64,000 bases of DNA from RBG-16-66-20 sp052386675 (lineage in GTDB: Bacteria > Pseudomonadota > Gammaproteobacteria > Burkholderiales > SG8-39): positions 1-64,000 of the forward strand of contig JBQTJX010000038.1 in NCBI GenBank assembly GCA_052386675.1, written 5' to 3'. Below the pieces are notes generated by a model, which saw only the letters and a program-made list of their open reading frames with translations, ran no database searches and had not been told where the DNA came from. Shown here piece after piece: positions 8,455 through 16,665 of the stretch (positions are counted from its first letter, which is position 1; every line of letters begins with the position of its first letter). The position numbers and the translations under genes were made by a program.

Positions 8455-8745
8455 CTACTTCTTCTCGAAGTGCGAGCGCGCGCGGTCGACCGCGGCCTGC
8501 AGGTCCTTCCAGGCCTGGTCGGCCCCGGTCATCATGTCGCGCCAGGCGTCGGTGGAGGCGTTCTGCAGCAGCTTCATCTGGTAGAGCGCCTCGTCGCGCT
8601 TGCTGTTGAGCGCCGCCAGCTGCTTCTCGGCCTCGGCCTTCATTGTGGCCTGCGCTTCGCGGGTCTTCGCCTCCCACCTCGCGGCCTCGCCGTTCCATTC
8701 GTCCAGCTGCTGCTTGAGCTTCTGCACGTAGTCGTCGCGGTTCAT
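8455..8745 (-). CDS. Small coiled-coil protein of unknown function
   Basis: A 96-residue, soluble, highly charged protein, almost entirely alpha-helical, with heptad-like spacing of Leu/Ala (for example KLKQQLDEWNGEAARWEAK). No signal peptide, Cys or catalytic motif is visible. The start is fixed by AGGAGGT (8749-8755) at the right distance and by a TAGAAT box further upstream. It is divergent from the transporter at 8823 and ends directly against the stop of the VWA gene. Function unknown; a structural or adaptor role would fit the coiled coil. Confidence 0.85.
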   Translation of the reverse strand: MNRDDYVQKLKQQLDEWNGEAARWEAKTREAQATMKAEAEKQLAALNSKRDEALYQMKLLQNASTDAWRDMMTGADQAWKDLQAAVDRARSHFEKK

Positions 8746-8748
8746 GAC

Positions 8749-8755
8749 ACCTCCT
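8749..8755 (-). promoter_or_regulatory. Strong Shine-Dalgarno of the coiled-coil gene
   Basis: AGGAGGT lies 3 bases before the ATG at 8745 on the minus strand. Confidence 0.8.
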
Positions 8756-8772
8756 CGTTGGAAGCAAACCCG

Positions 8773-8778
8773 ATTCTA
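8773..8778 (-). promoter_or_regulatory. Putative -10 box of the coiled-coil gene
   Basis: TAGAAT on the minus strand, 27 bases before the start at 8745. Unlike the other boxes listed it leaves room for a short leader with a Shine-Dalgarno sequence. Confidence 0.45.
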
Positions 8779-8801
8779 GTCCCGCGTCCCGCTCCAACGA
8801 C

Positions 8802-8807
8802 TACAAT
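8802..8807 (+). promoter_or_regulatory. Putative -10 box of the BT1-like transporter gene
   Basis: TACAAT ends 15 bases before the ATG at 8823. No Shine-Dalgarno sequence is visible in the short leader it would give. Confidence 0.4.
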
Positions 8808-8822
8808 CGCGCTGCCCTCGCC

Positions 8823-10388
8823 ATGACCACCCTATCCCCGCCTGTTTCACTGCGGCGCTCCATGCGCCTGTCCTACCTGCCCCCGCTCATGGTCTACATG
8901 GCCGCGGGCATCCAGGGCCTGACCGGCATCGTCGGCACCTTCTTCATCAAGGAATACCTCGACCTGTCGGCCGAGTTCCTGGCGGCCCTGGGTTTCTGGG
9001 CGGTGCTGCCCTATACCATCAAGATGGTCGCCGGCCACATCGTGGACCTGGTGTGGCGCTGGAAGGAAACGCTGGTGTTCCTCGGCGCGGGCCTGATGGC
9101 CGCGAGCATCGGCATCATGATCGGCCTGCTCGCCGACCCGGCGGCGATGAAAGCGGTCATGCCGGTGACGAGCTGGTTCGTGCTCGCCGCCCTGCTCTCA
9201 CCGGTAGGCTTCATGATCCAGGACGTGGTTGCCGATGCCATGACGGTAGAGGCGGTGCCGCGCCTGGAGGCCGACGGGCGCGAGATCCCGGCCGAAGAGC
9301 GCCGCGCCATGCACACGACGATGCAGACGCTGGGGCGCGTGGCGATCATCGGCGGCCTCACCCTGGTGTCGCTGGTGAACGTGTTCCTGATGCAGGGGGT
9401 GCACCTGCTGCCCGAGCCGCAGAAGATCGCCGCCTACCTGCGCATCTACGAATGGGCGCTGGTGATCCCGGCGGTGTCGGTCTCGGGCGTGCTGCTCGCG
9501 GCCTGGATCCGGTACCGCAATCCGTTGCAGTACCGGCGCGAGGTGACGCCGCCGCCGGTCAACTGGTGGATCCTGGGCGGCGGCGCGGTGTTCACGGGCG
9601 TGTCCATCGCGGTCGGCCTGGGCAAGTTCCGGTACGGTCAGGAGTTCGTGTTCTGCGCCTCGATGGCGGTGGTGTTGTTCATGATCTGGCGCCTGGTGCG
9701 CGAACTGGACGCCGAGGCCCGCGCGACCCTGCTCGGCACCGCCGCCGTGATCTGGGTGTTCCGCGCGATGCCGGGCGCCGGCGCGGGCGCGAGCTGGTGG
9801 ATGATCGACGAACTCAAGTTCGACCAGCAGTTCCTGGCCCAGCTCTCGCTGATCGCCAGCGGCCTGACGCTGGCGGCGCTGTTCGCGTTCCGGCGCTTCA
9901 TGGCCGAGCGCTCCATCTACTACATCGTGGGTTTCCTGACGATCGCCGGCACGATCCTGATGCTGCCGCAGCTGGGCATGGTCCACGGCCTGCACGAATG
10001 GACCGCGGCGCGCACCGGCGGCCTGGTGGACGCGCGCTTCATCGCCGTCATCGACACCGCGCTGGAGTCGCCGCTGGGGCAGATCGCCATGGTGCCGATG
10101 CTGGCCTGGATCGCGAACTCGGCCCCCGAGAAGCTGAAGGCCACCTACTTCGCGGTGATGGCCTCGTTCACCAACCTCGCGCTGTCGGCCTCGCAGCTGG
10201 GCACCAAGTACCTCAACCAGGCGTTCACGGTGACGCGCGAGGTGAAGGACCAGGCCACGGGCGCCATCAAGGTGCCGGCGGACTACAGCCAGCTCGGGGA
10301 ACTGTTCATCACGGTGACCGTGATCGCGCTTGTGCTGCCATTGGCGACGATCTGGATCGTGCGCCGGGCGCGGATGCGCAGCGCCTAG
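8823..10388 (+). CDS. BT1/folate-biopterin-like transporter of the major facilitator superfamily
   Basis: A 521-residue inner-membrane protein with about 12 hydrophobic segments. The early region GLTGIVGTFFIKEYLDLSAE and the LPYTIKMVAGHIVDLV segment resemble the BT1/FBT branch, where the first loop carries the substrate motif; another MFS branch is possible. A central hydrophilic stretch near residues 140-170 contains the DVVADAMTVEAV motif typical of this group. The substrate could be a pterin, folate or another organic anion; nothing nearby decides. It is divergent from the coiled-coil gene and converges on the phosphoesterase with 10 bases between stops. Confidence 0.75.
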   Translation: MTTLSPPVSLRRSMRLSYLPPLMVYMAAGIQGLTGIVGTFFIKEYLDLSAEFLAALGFWAVLPYTIKMVAGHIVDLVWRWKETLVFLGAGLMAASIGIMIGLLADPAAMKAVMPVTSWFVLAALLSPVGFMIQDVVADAMTVEAVPRLEADGREIPAEERRAMHTTMQTLGRVAIIGGLTLVSLVNVFLMQGVHLLPEPQKIAAYLRIYEWALVIPAVSVSGVLLAAWIRYRNPLQYRREVTPPPVNWWILGGGAVFTGVSIAVGLGKFRYGQEFVFCASMAVVLFMIWRLVRELDAEARATLLGTAAVIWVFRAMPGAGAGASWWMIDELKFDQQFLAQLSLIASGLTLAALFAFRRFMAERSIYYIVGFLTIAGTILMLPQLGMVHGLHEWTAARTGGLVDARFIAVIDTALESPLGQIAMVPMLAWIANSAPEKLKATYFAVMASFTNLALSASQLGTKYLNQAFTVTREVKDQATGAIKVPADYSQLGELFITVTVIALVLPLATIWIVRRARMRSA

Positions 10389-10398
10389 GGCACCGGTT

Positions 10399-11241
10399 TC
10401 AGCACTCGTATACCTGCTTGGGCCGCAGCGCGTCCTGCGCCGCGCCCTCGTCCGGATAGCCAAGGCAGTGCGATACGTAGCGCACGCCCTCGAGCACGCG
10501 GTCGCGGTTGCGGTGCTGGTGGCCGTAGACGTGGACGCTGGAGCCGAGCGCGCGCAGCTGCCGCTCGATGCCAAGCGAACCGGCGACGCGGCTGAAGTTG
10601 AACGCCGGATGGCGGTCGGGCTGGCGATGAAGCTTCGCGGCCGATTCCTCCGGCGCGCGGAACATCAATTCCCGGCGCGGGAGGAAGTGGCTGAACGACA
10701 CCACGGGCGCGTCGTAGTCCTGCGCGAGGTGGGCCTGGTTGCCCCGCAACAAGCGCTCCGCGGCCGCGCCGGCGTCGCCATCCGGCCAGCGCACGAATAC
10801 GTCGTCCGCCCACATCGACTGCGCCGCATCCTCCGTGGCCTTCTCGACGTAGAGGCTGTCGGGGCCGTGCTCCGGCTTCTGGTACCACGACGCCAGCGGC
10901 ACGATCCATACCGCCTTCCCGCCGCCGTTGTGCAGGCGCGCCGGCCGCGTACGCACGCCGAGTTCGCCGCACAGTTCCTCGATGCGGTCCAGTTTCGCCT
11001 GCGAATCCGGGAAGCCGCCCCTGCGCACCCAGGCTTCGTGGTTCCCGGGCACGAAGAACACCTCGGCGAAGCGCGTCCTCAGGCCTTCGAGCGTGCGCGC
11101 CAGCGTATCCATGTTGTCGCTGACGTCCCCGGCCACCAGCAGCACGTCGTCGAGATGGGCATGCCCCGCCGTGGCGGCGGCGATCCGTTCCCGGTTGCGC
11201 GGAAAGTCGGCGTGCAGGTCGGACCAGGCGAAAACGCGCAT
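10399..11241 (-). CDS. Calcineurin-like metallophosphoesterase
   Basis: A 280-residue cytoplasmic protein with all metallophosphoesterase motifs in order: SDLHAD (D8, H10), GDVSDN (D39), GNHEAW (N67, H68) and a C-terminal GHQHRNRD. These bind two metal ions and cleave phosphomonoesters or diesters. No signal peptide is present. It is the last gene of the leftward operon with the Mla-like transporter: the stop of the lipoprotein gene (TAG) is followed by five bases and this ATG. Its substrate and any link to lipid transport are unknown. Confidence 0.9.
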   Translation of the reverse strand: MRVFAWSDLHADFPRNRERIAAATAGHAHLDDVLLVAGDVSDNMDTLARTLEGLRTRFAEVFFVPGNHEAWVRRGGFPDSQAKLDRIEELCGELGVRTRPARLHNGGGKAVWIVPLASWYQKPEHGPDSLYVEKATEDAAQSMWADDVFVRWPDGDAGAAAERLLRGNQAHLAQDYDAPVVSFSHFLPRRELMFRAPEESAAKLHRQPDRHPAFNFSRVAGSLGIERQLRALGSSVHVYGHQHRNRDRVLEGVRYVSHCLGYPDEGAAQDALRPKQVYEC

Positions 11242-11246
11242 CGCGC

Positions 11247-11786
11247 CTAGGTCTTGCGGCAGGCGCCCTGCGCCGCGATCCAGCCCGCCATCTCGGCGAT
11301 GGCGCGGTCCGCGGCGCGTGCGAACGCGGCGGCGCCCGCGGCGGCATTCGCGCCCGCGCCCGCCTCGGTCACGCTGAAGGCGCGCATCGCGCCCCCGGCC
11401 GCGGCGCGCGCCTCGATGCGCACTTCGCTGGCGTCCTTCGTGGTGAACACCTGGGTGAACTCCTGGATTTCCAGCTCCAGTGCGCAGGGCGCGCCCGCTC
11501 CAGGCGGCAGCGCGCGGAGCAACTGCTTGCGCAGCATTTCGGCGGGTGGCGCGGCCCAGCGGCTGTGCGCGAACGAGGCGAGTTCGGCGGCATCGCGATA
11601 GGCCAGCCGGTAGTGCATCTCGAGGCCGTCAAATGGCATCGCGGCGCGAACCGAAACGGCGCGCAGCGGCGGCAGCTTCGAGGCCGGCGAGGCAAGGCCG
11701 AGGTCGTACTGGCGCGGCGCCGTGTCGGCGCCGGAGCCGGCGCAACCCGCCATCAATGCCGCGACGATGCACAGGCTGCGCTTCAT
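11247..11786 (-). CDS. ABC-type transport auxiliary lipoprotein (PqiC/MlaB-substitute type)
   Basis: A 179-residue lipoprotein. The signal peptide MKRSLCIVAALMAGC ends in a lipobox with Cys15, followed by a sequence with the YDLG segment found near the N-terminus of PqiC-like proteins. These are outer-membrane-anchored partners of MCE-domain transporters. Its ATG overlaps the TGA of the MCE gene by 4 bases, so it is coupled to that gene. It is expected to link the MCE ring to the outer membrane for lipid movement across the periplasm. Confidence 0.82.
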   Translation of the reverse strand: MKRSLCIVAALMAGCAGSGADTAPRQYDLGLASPASKLPPLRAVSVRAAMPFDGLEMHYRLAYRDAAELASFAHSRWAAPPAEMLRKQLLRALPPGAGAPCALELEIQEFTQVFTTKDASEVRIEARAAAGGAMRAFSVTEAGAGANAAAGAAAFARAADRAIAEMAGWIAAQGACRKT

Positions 11787-12760
11787 GGCGCGAATCCCGG
11801 TTCGCCCGGTCCCGGGCGCGAGGGCTTGCGCCCCCAGAGCAGGCTGTCGGGCTGGCGATCGAGTTCCGAGGCGAGTCGCCCGACCCGCTGCGCGCCCCGT
11901 TCCACGGTTTCCGCGAGCGCGTTGACGCGCGGCAGCGTGTCCTCGCGCACGGCGCCCGCGCCAGCCTGCGCCTCGGCCGTGAGCTTGCCGAGCTGCGCCA
12001 CTAGGCCGCGCGCGTCCTGCGCGAGCTGCCTGGCCTCCTTCGTCAACTCGGGCAGCGAGGCCATGGCCTCGTTCATCCGCTGCAGGGCGTCGCGGGCTCG
12101 CTCCAGCGACTCCCGCGCCAGCTTGTGGTTGTCGTCGCCCAGCCACGCGCCCAGGCGCGCGTCGGTGCGGTCGATGACGCCCGGCAGCCGCTGCGAAGTG
12201 GCCTCCAGGTTGGTCGCGATTCTCTCCAGAGAAGCCAGCGTCGATCCGATGCGCTTGCGATTGTCCTCGTTCAGCAGCGCGTGCAGGGCGGCGATCAGCT
12301 CGCGCGCCTCGCGCACCGTCCCCTCGGCGCCATCGGACAGCGTGTCCATGAACGAGGGCCGCAGCGCGAGCTCGGCGACCCCGTCTGGCGCCGCCGCGGC
12401 CGGCTGCGGTTCCCTGCCCTCGTCCAGCAGGTGCACGTAGGCGATGCCGGTGATGCCCTCCATGCCCAGTTGCGCGTAGGTGCCCCGGGTCACCGGGATG
12501 GCATCGTCCACCTCGATGCCGATCAGGATGCGGCGCTTGTCCTTCGGGTCCAGGCCGATGGTGTTGACCCGGCCCACGCCCATGCCGCGGTAGCGGACCT
12601 GCGCTTCCGGGTTCAGGCCGGCGACCGGGATCGTGGACACGACCCGGTACCTGGTACGCGCGAGGGGCTCTTTCGCCAGCCATTGCGCCCAGGCGACGAG
12701 GCAGGCGACCAGGCCAAGCACGAAGGCACCGGTGATCAGCGCGAAAGCCCTGCTTTCCAT
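11783..12760 (-). CDS. MlaD-like MCE-domain periplasmic protein
   Basis: A 325-residue protein with one N-terminal membrane helix (residues 5-27), an MCE domain at about 38-120 (GLNPEAQVRYRGMGVGRV, GITGIAYVHLL) and a long helical tail to the C-terminus with repeated amphipathic segments. MCE proteins form hexameric rings that carry phospholipids between the membranes. The long helix makes it resemble the larger MCE proteins that build a tube rather than the short MlaD. It sits between the ATPase and lipoprotein genes, overlapping the latter. Confidence 0.9.
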   Translation of the reverse strand: MESRAFALITGAFVLGLVACLVAWAQWLAKEPLARTRYRVVSTIPVAGLNPEAQVRYRGMGVGRVNTIGLDPKDKRRILIGIEVDDAIPVTRGTYAQLGMEGITGIAYVHLLDEGREPQPAAAAPDGVAELALRPSFMDTLSDGAEGTVREARELIAALHALLNEDNRKRIGSTLASLERIATNLEATSQRLPGVIDRTDARLGAWLGDDNHKLARESLERARDALQRMNEAMASLPELTKEARQLAQDARGLVAQLGKLTAEAQAGAGAVREDTLPRVNALAETVERGAQRVGRLASELDRQPDSLLWGRKPSRPGPGEPGFAP

Positions 12761-12775
12761 GACCTGTCCCGGGGT

Positions 12776-13546
12776 TCAGCCGCCGTGCAGCGCGCGCTTG
12801 CCCCGGTCTCCCCCGAAGAAACTCTGGACGAACCTGTGGTCGAGCCCGCGGACCGCCGCGAGCGTGTCGAAGGCGATTATATGCTGGTCGGCCAGCACGG
12901 CGACGCGATCGGTGAGTTCGAACAGCGTGTCCAGGTCGTGCGTCACCATCAGCACCGCGAAGCGCTGCTCCTGGCGCAGGCGCTTGATGAGATGCACGAA
13001 GCGCTCCGAGCGATCCGGGTCCAGGCCCGCCGTGGGCTCGTCCAGGATGAGCAGCTCTGGAGACAGCGCCAGCGCCCGGGCGAGCGACACCCGCTTCACC
13101 ATGCCCCCGGAGAGGTTCGCCGGCAGCAGCGCGCCATGCCTGGGCTCCAGTTCCACCTGCGCCAGCTTGGCGTGCACGATGGCGCGGATCTCGGCCGCCT
13201 CCAGGCCGCCGCGCTCGCGCAGCGGAAAGGCGATGTTGTCGAACACGCTCAGCGCGGAATACAGCGCGCCGTTCTGGAACAGCATGCCCATGCGCCGTCG
13301 GGCGTCGCGAACCTTCTTGTAGCTGGGATCGTCCCAGGATACGCCGAACACGCGCACCCTTCCTGCCGCGGGGCGTTTGAGGCCGAGGATCACGCGCAGC
13401 AGTTGCGTCTTGCCGCTGCCCGAACCGCCCACCAGCGAAACCACCTCCTCTCGCCGCATGCGGAAACGCAAGTCACGGTGCAGCACGGTGTTGCCGACCA
13501 TGTTCAGCAGGCCTTCGATTTCAATGACGTATTCGTCAGCCGACAT
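12776..13546 (-). CDS. MlaF-like ABC transporter ATPase
   Basis: A 256-residue ABC ATPase. Walker A is GGSGSGKTQLL, the Q loop is LFQNGALYSALSV, the signature is LSGGMVKRVSLARAL, and Walker B is LLILDEPTAGLDP with the following Glu intact; the switch His is in MVTHDLD. The methionine after the signature (GGMVKR) is characteristic of MlaF/Mkl-type ATPases of lipid transporters. The start at 13546 overlaps the end of the permease gene by 11 bases. It powers the permease encoded upstream. Confidence 0.93.
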   Translation of the reverse strand: MSADEYVIEIEGLLNMVGNTVLHRDLRFRMRREEVVSLVGGSGSGKTQLLRVILGLKRPAAGRVRVFGVSWDDPSYKKVRDARRRMGMLFQNGALYSALSVFDNIAFPLRERGGLEAAEIRAIVHAKLAQVELEPRHGALLPANLSGGMVKRVSLARALALSPELLILDEPTAGLDPDRSERFVHLIKRLRQEQRFAVLMVTHDLDTLFELTDRVAVLADQHIIAFDTLAAVRGLDHRFVQSFFGGDRGKRALHGG

Positions 13547-14657
13547 TGCGCAACAGGATCGCGAATACCGCGTCCAGGATGATGACGCAGGTGATCGCCG
13601 AGACCACGGAGCGCGTGACCCCGGCGGCAAGGCTGTCGGTATTGGGCAGCACGCGCAGGCCGTAGTGGCAGGCGACGAAGGCCACCGCGAAGCCGAACAC
13701 CACCGACTTGCCGATGCCGATCCAGAGATTGACCACCTCGACCGCGCGTGGCAGCGCCTCGAGGAACGCGCCCGGGCTGATGCCGAGCGTGAAGCGCGAC
13801 ACCAGCATGGCGCCGGCCAGCGCCGCGAGGTCGGTACAGAACGCGACCAGCGGCAGCGCCACCGCCAGCGCGAGCACCCGCGGCAGCACCAGGCGCGTGG
13901 TCACCGAGATCCCCATCACCGAGAGCGCCTCGACCTCCTCGGTGACCCGCATCACGCCCAGCTGCGCGGTGATCGCGGAGCCCGAGCGCCCCGCGGAGAT
14001 GATCGAGGCCAGCATCGGCCCGAGTTCCCGCACCACGCCCACCCCGACGATGTTGATCACCAGCAGGTCGGCGCCGTAGCGCTTCAATTGCAGCGCCGAC
14101 AGGTAGGTGAGGACGATCCCGACCAGGAACCCGACCAGCATGGTGACCGGCAGCGCGGTCACGCCGGCGCGGTAGATGCCCGCGGACAGCTCGCGCAGGG
14201 GAAAATCCGCGGGCCGGCGCGCAAGCGCGAAAAGATCGAGCATCAGCTGCCCGAACAGCGCCAGCGCGTCGCGCAGGTGCGCCGCGAAATTCAATGCCCC
14301 CTGCCCGGCCGCGGCCACGATCCACAGCGGATCGAACCGCTTCGGCTCGAGCGGCACCAGCATGCCTTCGCTGACCTGCTTCAGGATGTCGCGGTGCTGC
14401 GGCAGGACCTCCACCCGCGCGGCGCGGCGCATGGCGTGCGCCAGCCACACCGCGCCGGCGTCGTCGAGTTCCGTTATCGCAGTCAGGTCCCAGGCGACAG
14501 AGCCCGGCCGCTGCCGCTCCAGGTCCTCCAGATAGCGATGGAGTTCACGCTGGCGTTCCTTCAATCCGCTGAAGGTCCAGCGGCCGCGTGCGCGCACCCG
14601 CACCGGCGCCGCGTCCTCCGCGACCGTCTCGACCAGCAGCGCGGCCGCCTCCGCCAT
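13536..14657 (-). CDS. MlaE-like ABC permease fused to an N-terminal STAS domain
   Basis: A 373-residue protein. Residues 1-105 form a STAS-like domain (ARGRWTFSGL, VAWDLTAITELDDAGAVWLAHAM), and residues 125-373 are an MlaE permease with about five membrane helices and the conserved segments VGFLVGIVLTYLSALQL and ELGPMLASIISAGRSGSAITAQLG. In E. coli the STAS protein MlaB is separate; here it is fused to the permease. The start at 14657 is 4 bases after the stop of the VOC gene, so VOC, permease, ATPase, MCE, lipoprotein and phosphoesterase form one operon. Confidence 0.92.
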   Translation of the reverse strand: MAEAAALLVETVAEDAAPVRVRARGRWTFSGLKERQRELHRYLEDLERQRPGSVAWDLTAITELDDAGAVWLAHAMRRAARVEVLPQHRDILKQVSEGMLVPLEPKRFDPLWIVAAAGQGALNFAAHLRDALALFGQLMLDLFALARRPADFPLRELSAGIYRAGVTALPVTMLVGFLVGIVLTYLSALQLKRYGADLLVINIVGVGVVRELGPMLASIISAGRSGSAITAQLGVMRVTEEVEALSVMGISVTTRLVLPRVLALAVALPLVAFCTDLAALAGAMLVSRFTLGISPGAFLEALPRAVEVVNLWIGIGKSVVFGFAVAFVACHYGLRVLPNTDSLAAGVTRSVVSAITCVIILDAVFAILLRNVG

Positions 14658-14661
14658 GGCG

Positions 14662-15237
14662 TTACTTTTTCGGCTCCAGCAGCGACGGGTCGGCGAGAAC
14701 CGGCGTTTGCCCCGGCGGCGCGTGGGCAACCGCGTCCTCCAGGCTGTGCAGCCAGCGCCACTCGCTCGGGGGCCTCACCTTGCCGTCGGCGCCGACCTGG
14801 TCCAGGCCCCAGTAGATCTCCAGCCAGTGGCCGTCGGGATCCTTGAACTCGACCGCGATCTGCACTCCGGCGCGGCGCCGGCCCTCGAAGGTGATCTCGG
14901 CGCCGTGCTCGCGCAGGTGCCTGCGGGCACGGAACACCTCGTCCAGCGTCGCCACCTCGAACGCGAAATGGTGCAGCTCGCTGCCCGTCGACGCCTCCTT
15001 CAGGCCGCCGACGAGCGCCACGCCATGGTGGTCTTCGCCGAAACGCAGGAACACCATGCCGCCGGGCATCATGTCCTCCGGATAGACGTCGGACACCTTG
15101 AAGCCGAGCACCCCGGTGTAGAAGTCGACCGACTTCTGCAGGTCGCGCACGCGCAGCACGACGTGGCCGATCTTGCGGACCTGGAACGGCGGCGCGCCTG
15201 ATCCGGTTCTTTTCAGTTTCTCGGTGTCGATGGGCAT
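14662..15237 (-). CDS. VOC-family (glyoxalase / extradiol dioxygenase) protein
   Basis: A 191-residue protein of the vicinal oxygen chelate superfamily. The first beta-alpha module begins KIGHVVLRVRDLQKSVDFYTGVLGF with a metal-binding His, the second has SELHHFAFEVATLDEV, and the end of the domain has the Glu motif DGHWLEIYWG. This layout suits a type I extradiol-dioxygenase-like or glyoxalase-like enzyme; the substrate is unknown. It is first in the operon with the Mla-like transporter and is divergent from the Ser/Thr kinase with only 9 bases between the starts. It ends with TAA, rare in this window. Confidence 0.85.
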   Translation of the reverse strand: MPIDTEKLKRTGSGAPPFQVRKIGHVVLRVRDLQKSVDFYTGVLGFKVSDVYPEDMMPGGMVFLRFGEDHHGVALVGGLKEASTGSELHHFAFEVATLDEVFRARRHLREHGAEITFEGRRRAGVQIAVEFKDPDGHWLEIYWGLDQVGADGKVRPPSEWRWLHSLEDAVAHAPPGQTPVLADPSLLEPKK

Positions 15238-15246
15238 GGAGAAGCG

Positions 15247-16659
15247 ATGATTTACACTCGTCGGATGGCGCTGCCCCAATCGTATCGCAATGCGCTGCCG
15301 CTCCAGACCCGGTTGCAGGAATACCTGCTGCAGCAGGTGCTGGGCGCGGGCGGCTTCGGCATCACCTACCTGGCGCAGGACACCAACCTCGACAAGCCGG
15401 TTGCGATCAAGGAATACCTGCCCTCGGAGCTCGCCATGCGCGCGCCCGACGGCTCCGTGGCGCCGCTCGCCTCGGGAAAGGAATCCGGCTACTGCTGGGG
15501 ACTGGACCGGTTCCTGATGGAAGCGCGCACCCTGGCGAGATTCAGCCACCCCGGCATCGTCCGGGTGCTGCGCTACTTCGAGGCCAACGGCACCGCCTAC
15601 ATGGTGATGGAGTACGAGAAGGGCGAGCCGCTGAAGAACGTTTTCATCCTGTCGCCGCAGCTGCCCGAGGCCGAGTTGAAGCGACTGATGGCGCCGCTGC
15701 TGGAAGGGCTGCGGGAAGTCCATGGCGCCGGGTTCCTGCACCGGGACATCAAGCCGGACAACATATTCGTGCGCGCCGACGGCCGCCCCGTGCTGATCGA
15801 CTTCGGCGCGGCGCGCAACGCCCTGGGCGGCGAGACGCGCAGCCTCACCGCGGTGCTCACCCCGGGCTTCGCGCCCCTGGAGCAGTACTCGGGCGAAGGC
15901 AAGCAGGGACCGTGGACCGACCTCTATGCCATGGGCGGGGTGCTCTACCGCGCGGTGACGGACAAGAACCCGCCCGACGCGGTCGCCCGCATCCGCGGCG
16001 ACACGGTGCTGGAAACATTGTCCGCGGTGAAGGGCCGCTACAGCACTGGGTTCCTGCACGCCATCGAATGGGCGATGACCCCCAACGAAACGAAGCGTCC
16101 CCAATCCATCGACGACTGGAAGCGCGCACTGTTCGACGGCGCCCTTCCTTCTCCGGTCGCTTCGCCGCCGCCCTTGCGGCGAAGCGAAACCACGGTACTC
16201 GCCGCGCCGAAGCGCCGCCGCTGGCCCTACTTCCTCGCCATCCCCGTCGTCGCCCTGCTCGCCTTCGGCCTGCTGCGCCAGAAGCCCGAACCGAAGCCCG
16301 AGCCGATGCCGGTCACCTTGCTTACCGCGGAGGCCCCGAAACGCTCGGAAGCCGCTAAGGTCGCGGTAGCGGCTGCGGCGCCCACGATCGCGTCCGCGCC
16401 AAGAGCCAGGCGCGACGACGACGATGATGACGCCAACGATCGCGCGCGCAAGATTCGTCGCGACGCCGAAGCCCAGTTCAAGTCCGCCGACGCCAACCAC
16501 GACGGCTTCCTGACGCGTGACGAGCTCGCCCGTTTCCCGTTCATCGCCCGCGAGTTCCAGCGCGTGGATGCCGACCGCGACGGTCGCCTGTCGCCGACGG
16601 AATTCCTCCAGGCGCGCCGCGCCCAGGCCGAGCGCCTGCTTCTGAAGAAAGGCGGCTAG
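15247..16659 (+). CDS. Membrane Ser/Thr protein kinase with two C-terminal EF-hands
   Basis: 470 residues from this start (GGAG 5 bases upstream), or 464 from the ATG at 15265, which a leaderless promoter would favour. The kinase domain (about 25-295) is complete: GAGGFG (33-38), K55, E92, HRDIKPDN with D167, and DFG (185-187). A single membrane helix follows at about 326-343. The outer part has a run of six Asp (390-395) and two canonical calcium-binding loops, D415-E426 and D441-E452. The topology suggests calcium outside the membrane signals to a cytoplasmic kinase; that is an inference. The MgtC/DUF4010 gene follows in the same frame 6 bases after the TAG. Confidence 0.92.
   Translation: MIYTRRMALPQSYRNALPLQTRLQEYLLQQVLGAGGFGITYLAQDTNLDKPVAIKEYLPSELAMRAPDGSVAPLASGKESGYCWGLDRFLMEARTLARFSHPGIVRVLRYFEANGTAYMVMEYEKGEPLKNVFILSPQLPEAELKRLMAPLLEGLREVHGAGFLHRDIKPDNIFVRADGRPVLIDFGAARNALGGETRSLTAVLTPGFAPLEQYSGEGKQGPWTDLYAMGGVLYRAVTDKNPPDAVARIRGDTVLETLSAVKGRYSTGFLHAIEWAMTPNETKRPQSIDDWKRALFDGALPSPVASPPPLRRSETTVLAAPKRRRWPYFLAIPVVALLAFGLLRQKPEPKPEPMPVTLLTAEAPKRSEAAKVAVAAAAPTIASAPRARRDDDDDDANDRARKIRRDAEAQFKSADANHDGFLTRDELARFPFIAREFQRVDADRDGRLSPTEFLQARRAQAERLLLKKGG
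15249..15254 (-). promoter_or_regulatory. Putative -10 box of the VOC/Mla-like operon
   Basis: TAAATC on the minus strand ends 11 bases before the VOC ATG at 15237. It overlaps, on the other strand, the putative -10 box of the kinase gene (15253-15258). Confidence 0.35.
15253..15258 (+). promoter_or_regulatory. Putative -10 box of the EF-hand kinase gene (leaderless)
   Basis: TACACT ends exactly 6 bases before the in-frame ATG at 15265. If used, transcription would begin on that ATG and the earlier ATG at 15247 would not be in the mRNA. Confidence 0.4.
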
Positions 16660-16665
16660 GCGGCC

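Noticed and set aside
14662..16500. Long minus-strand frame covering the EF-hand kinase
   Set aside because: Only the VOC part up to 15237 has motifs; the remainder is antisense to the kinase gene.
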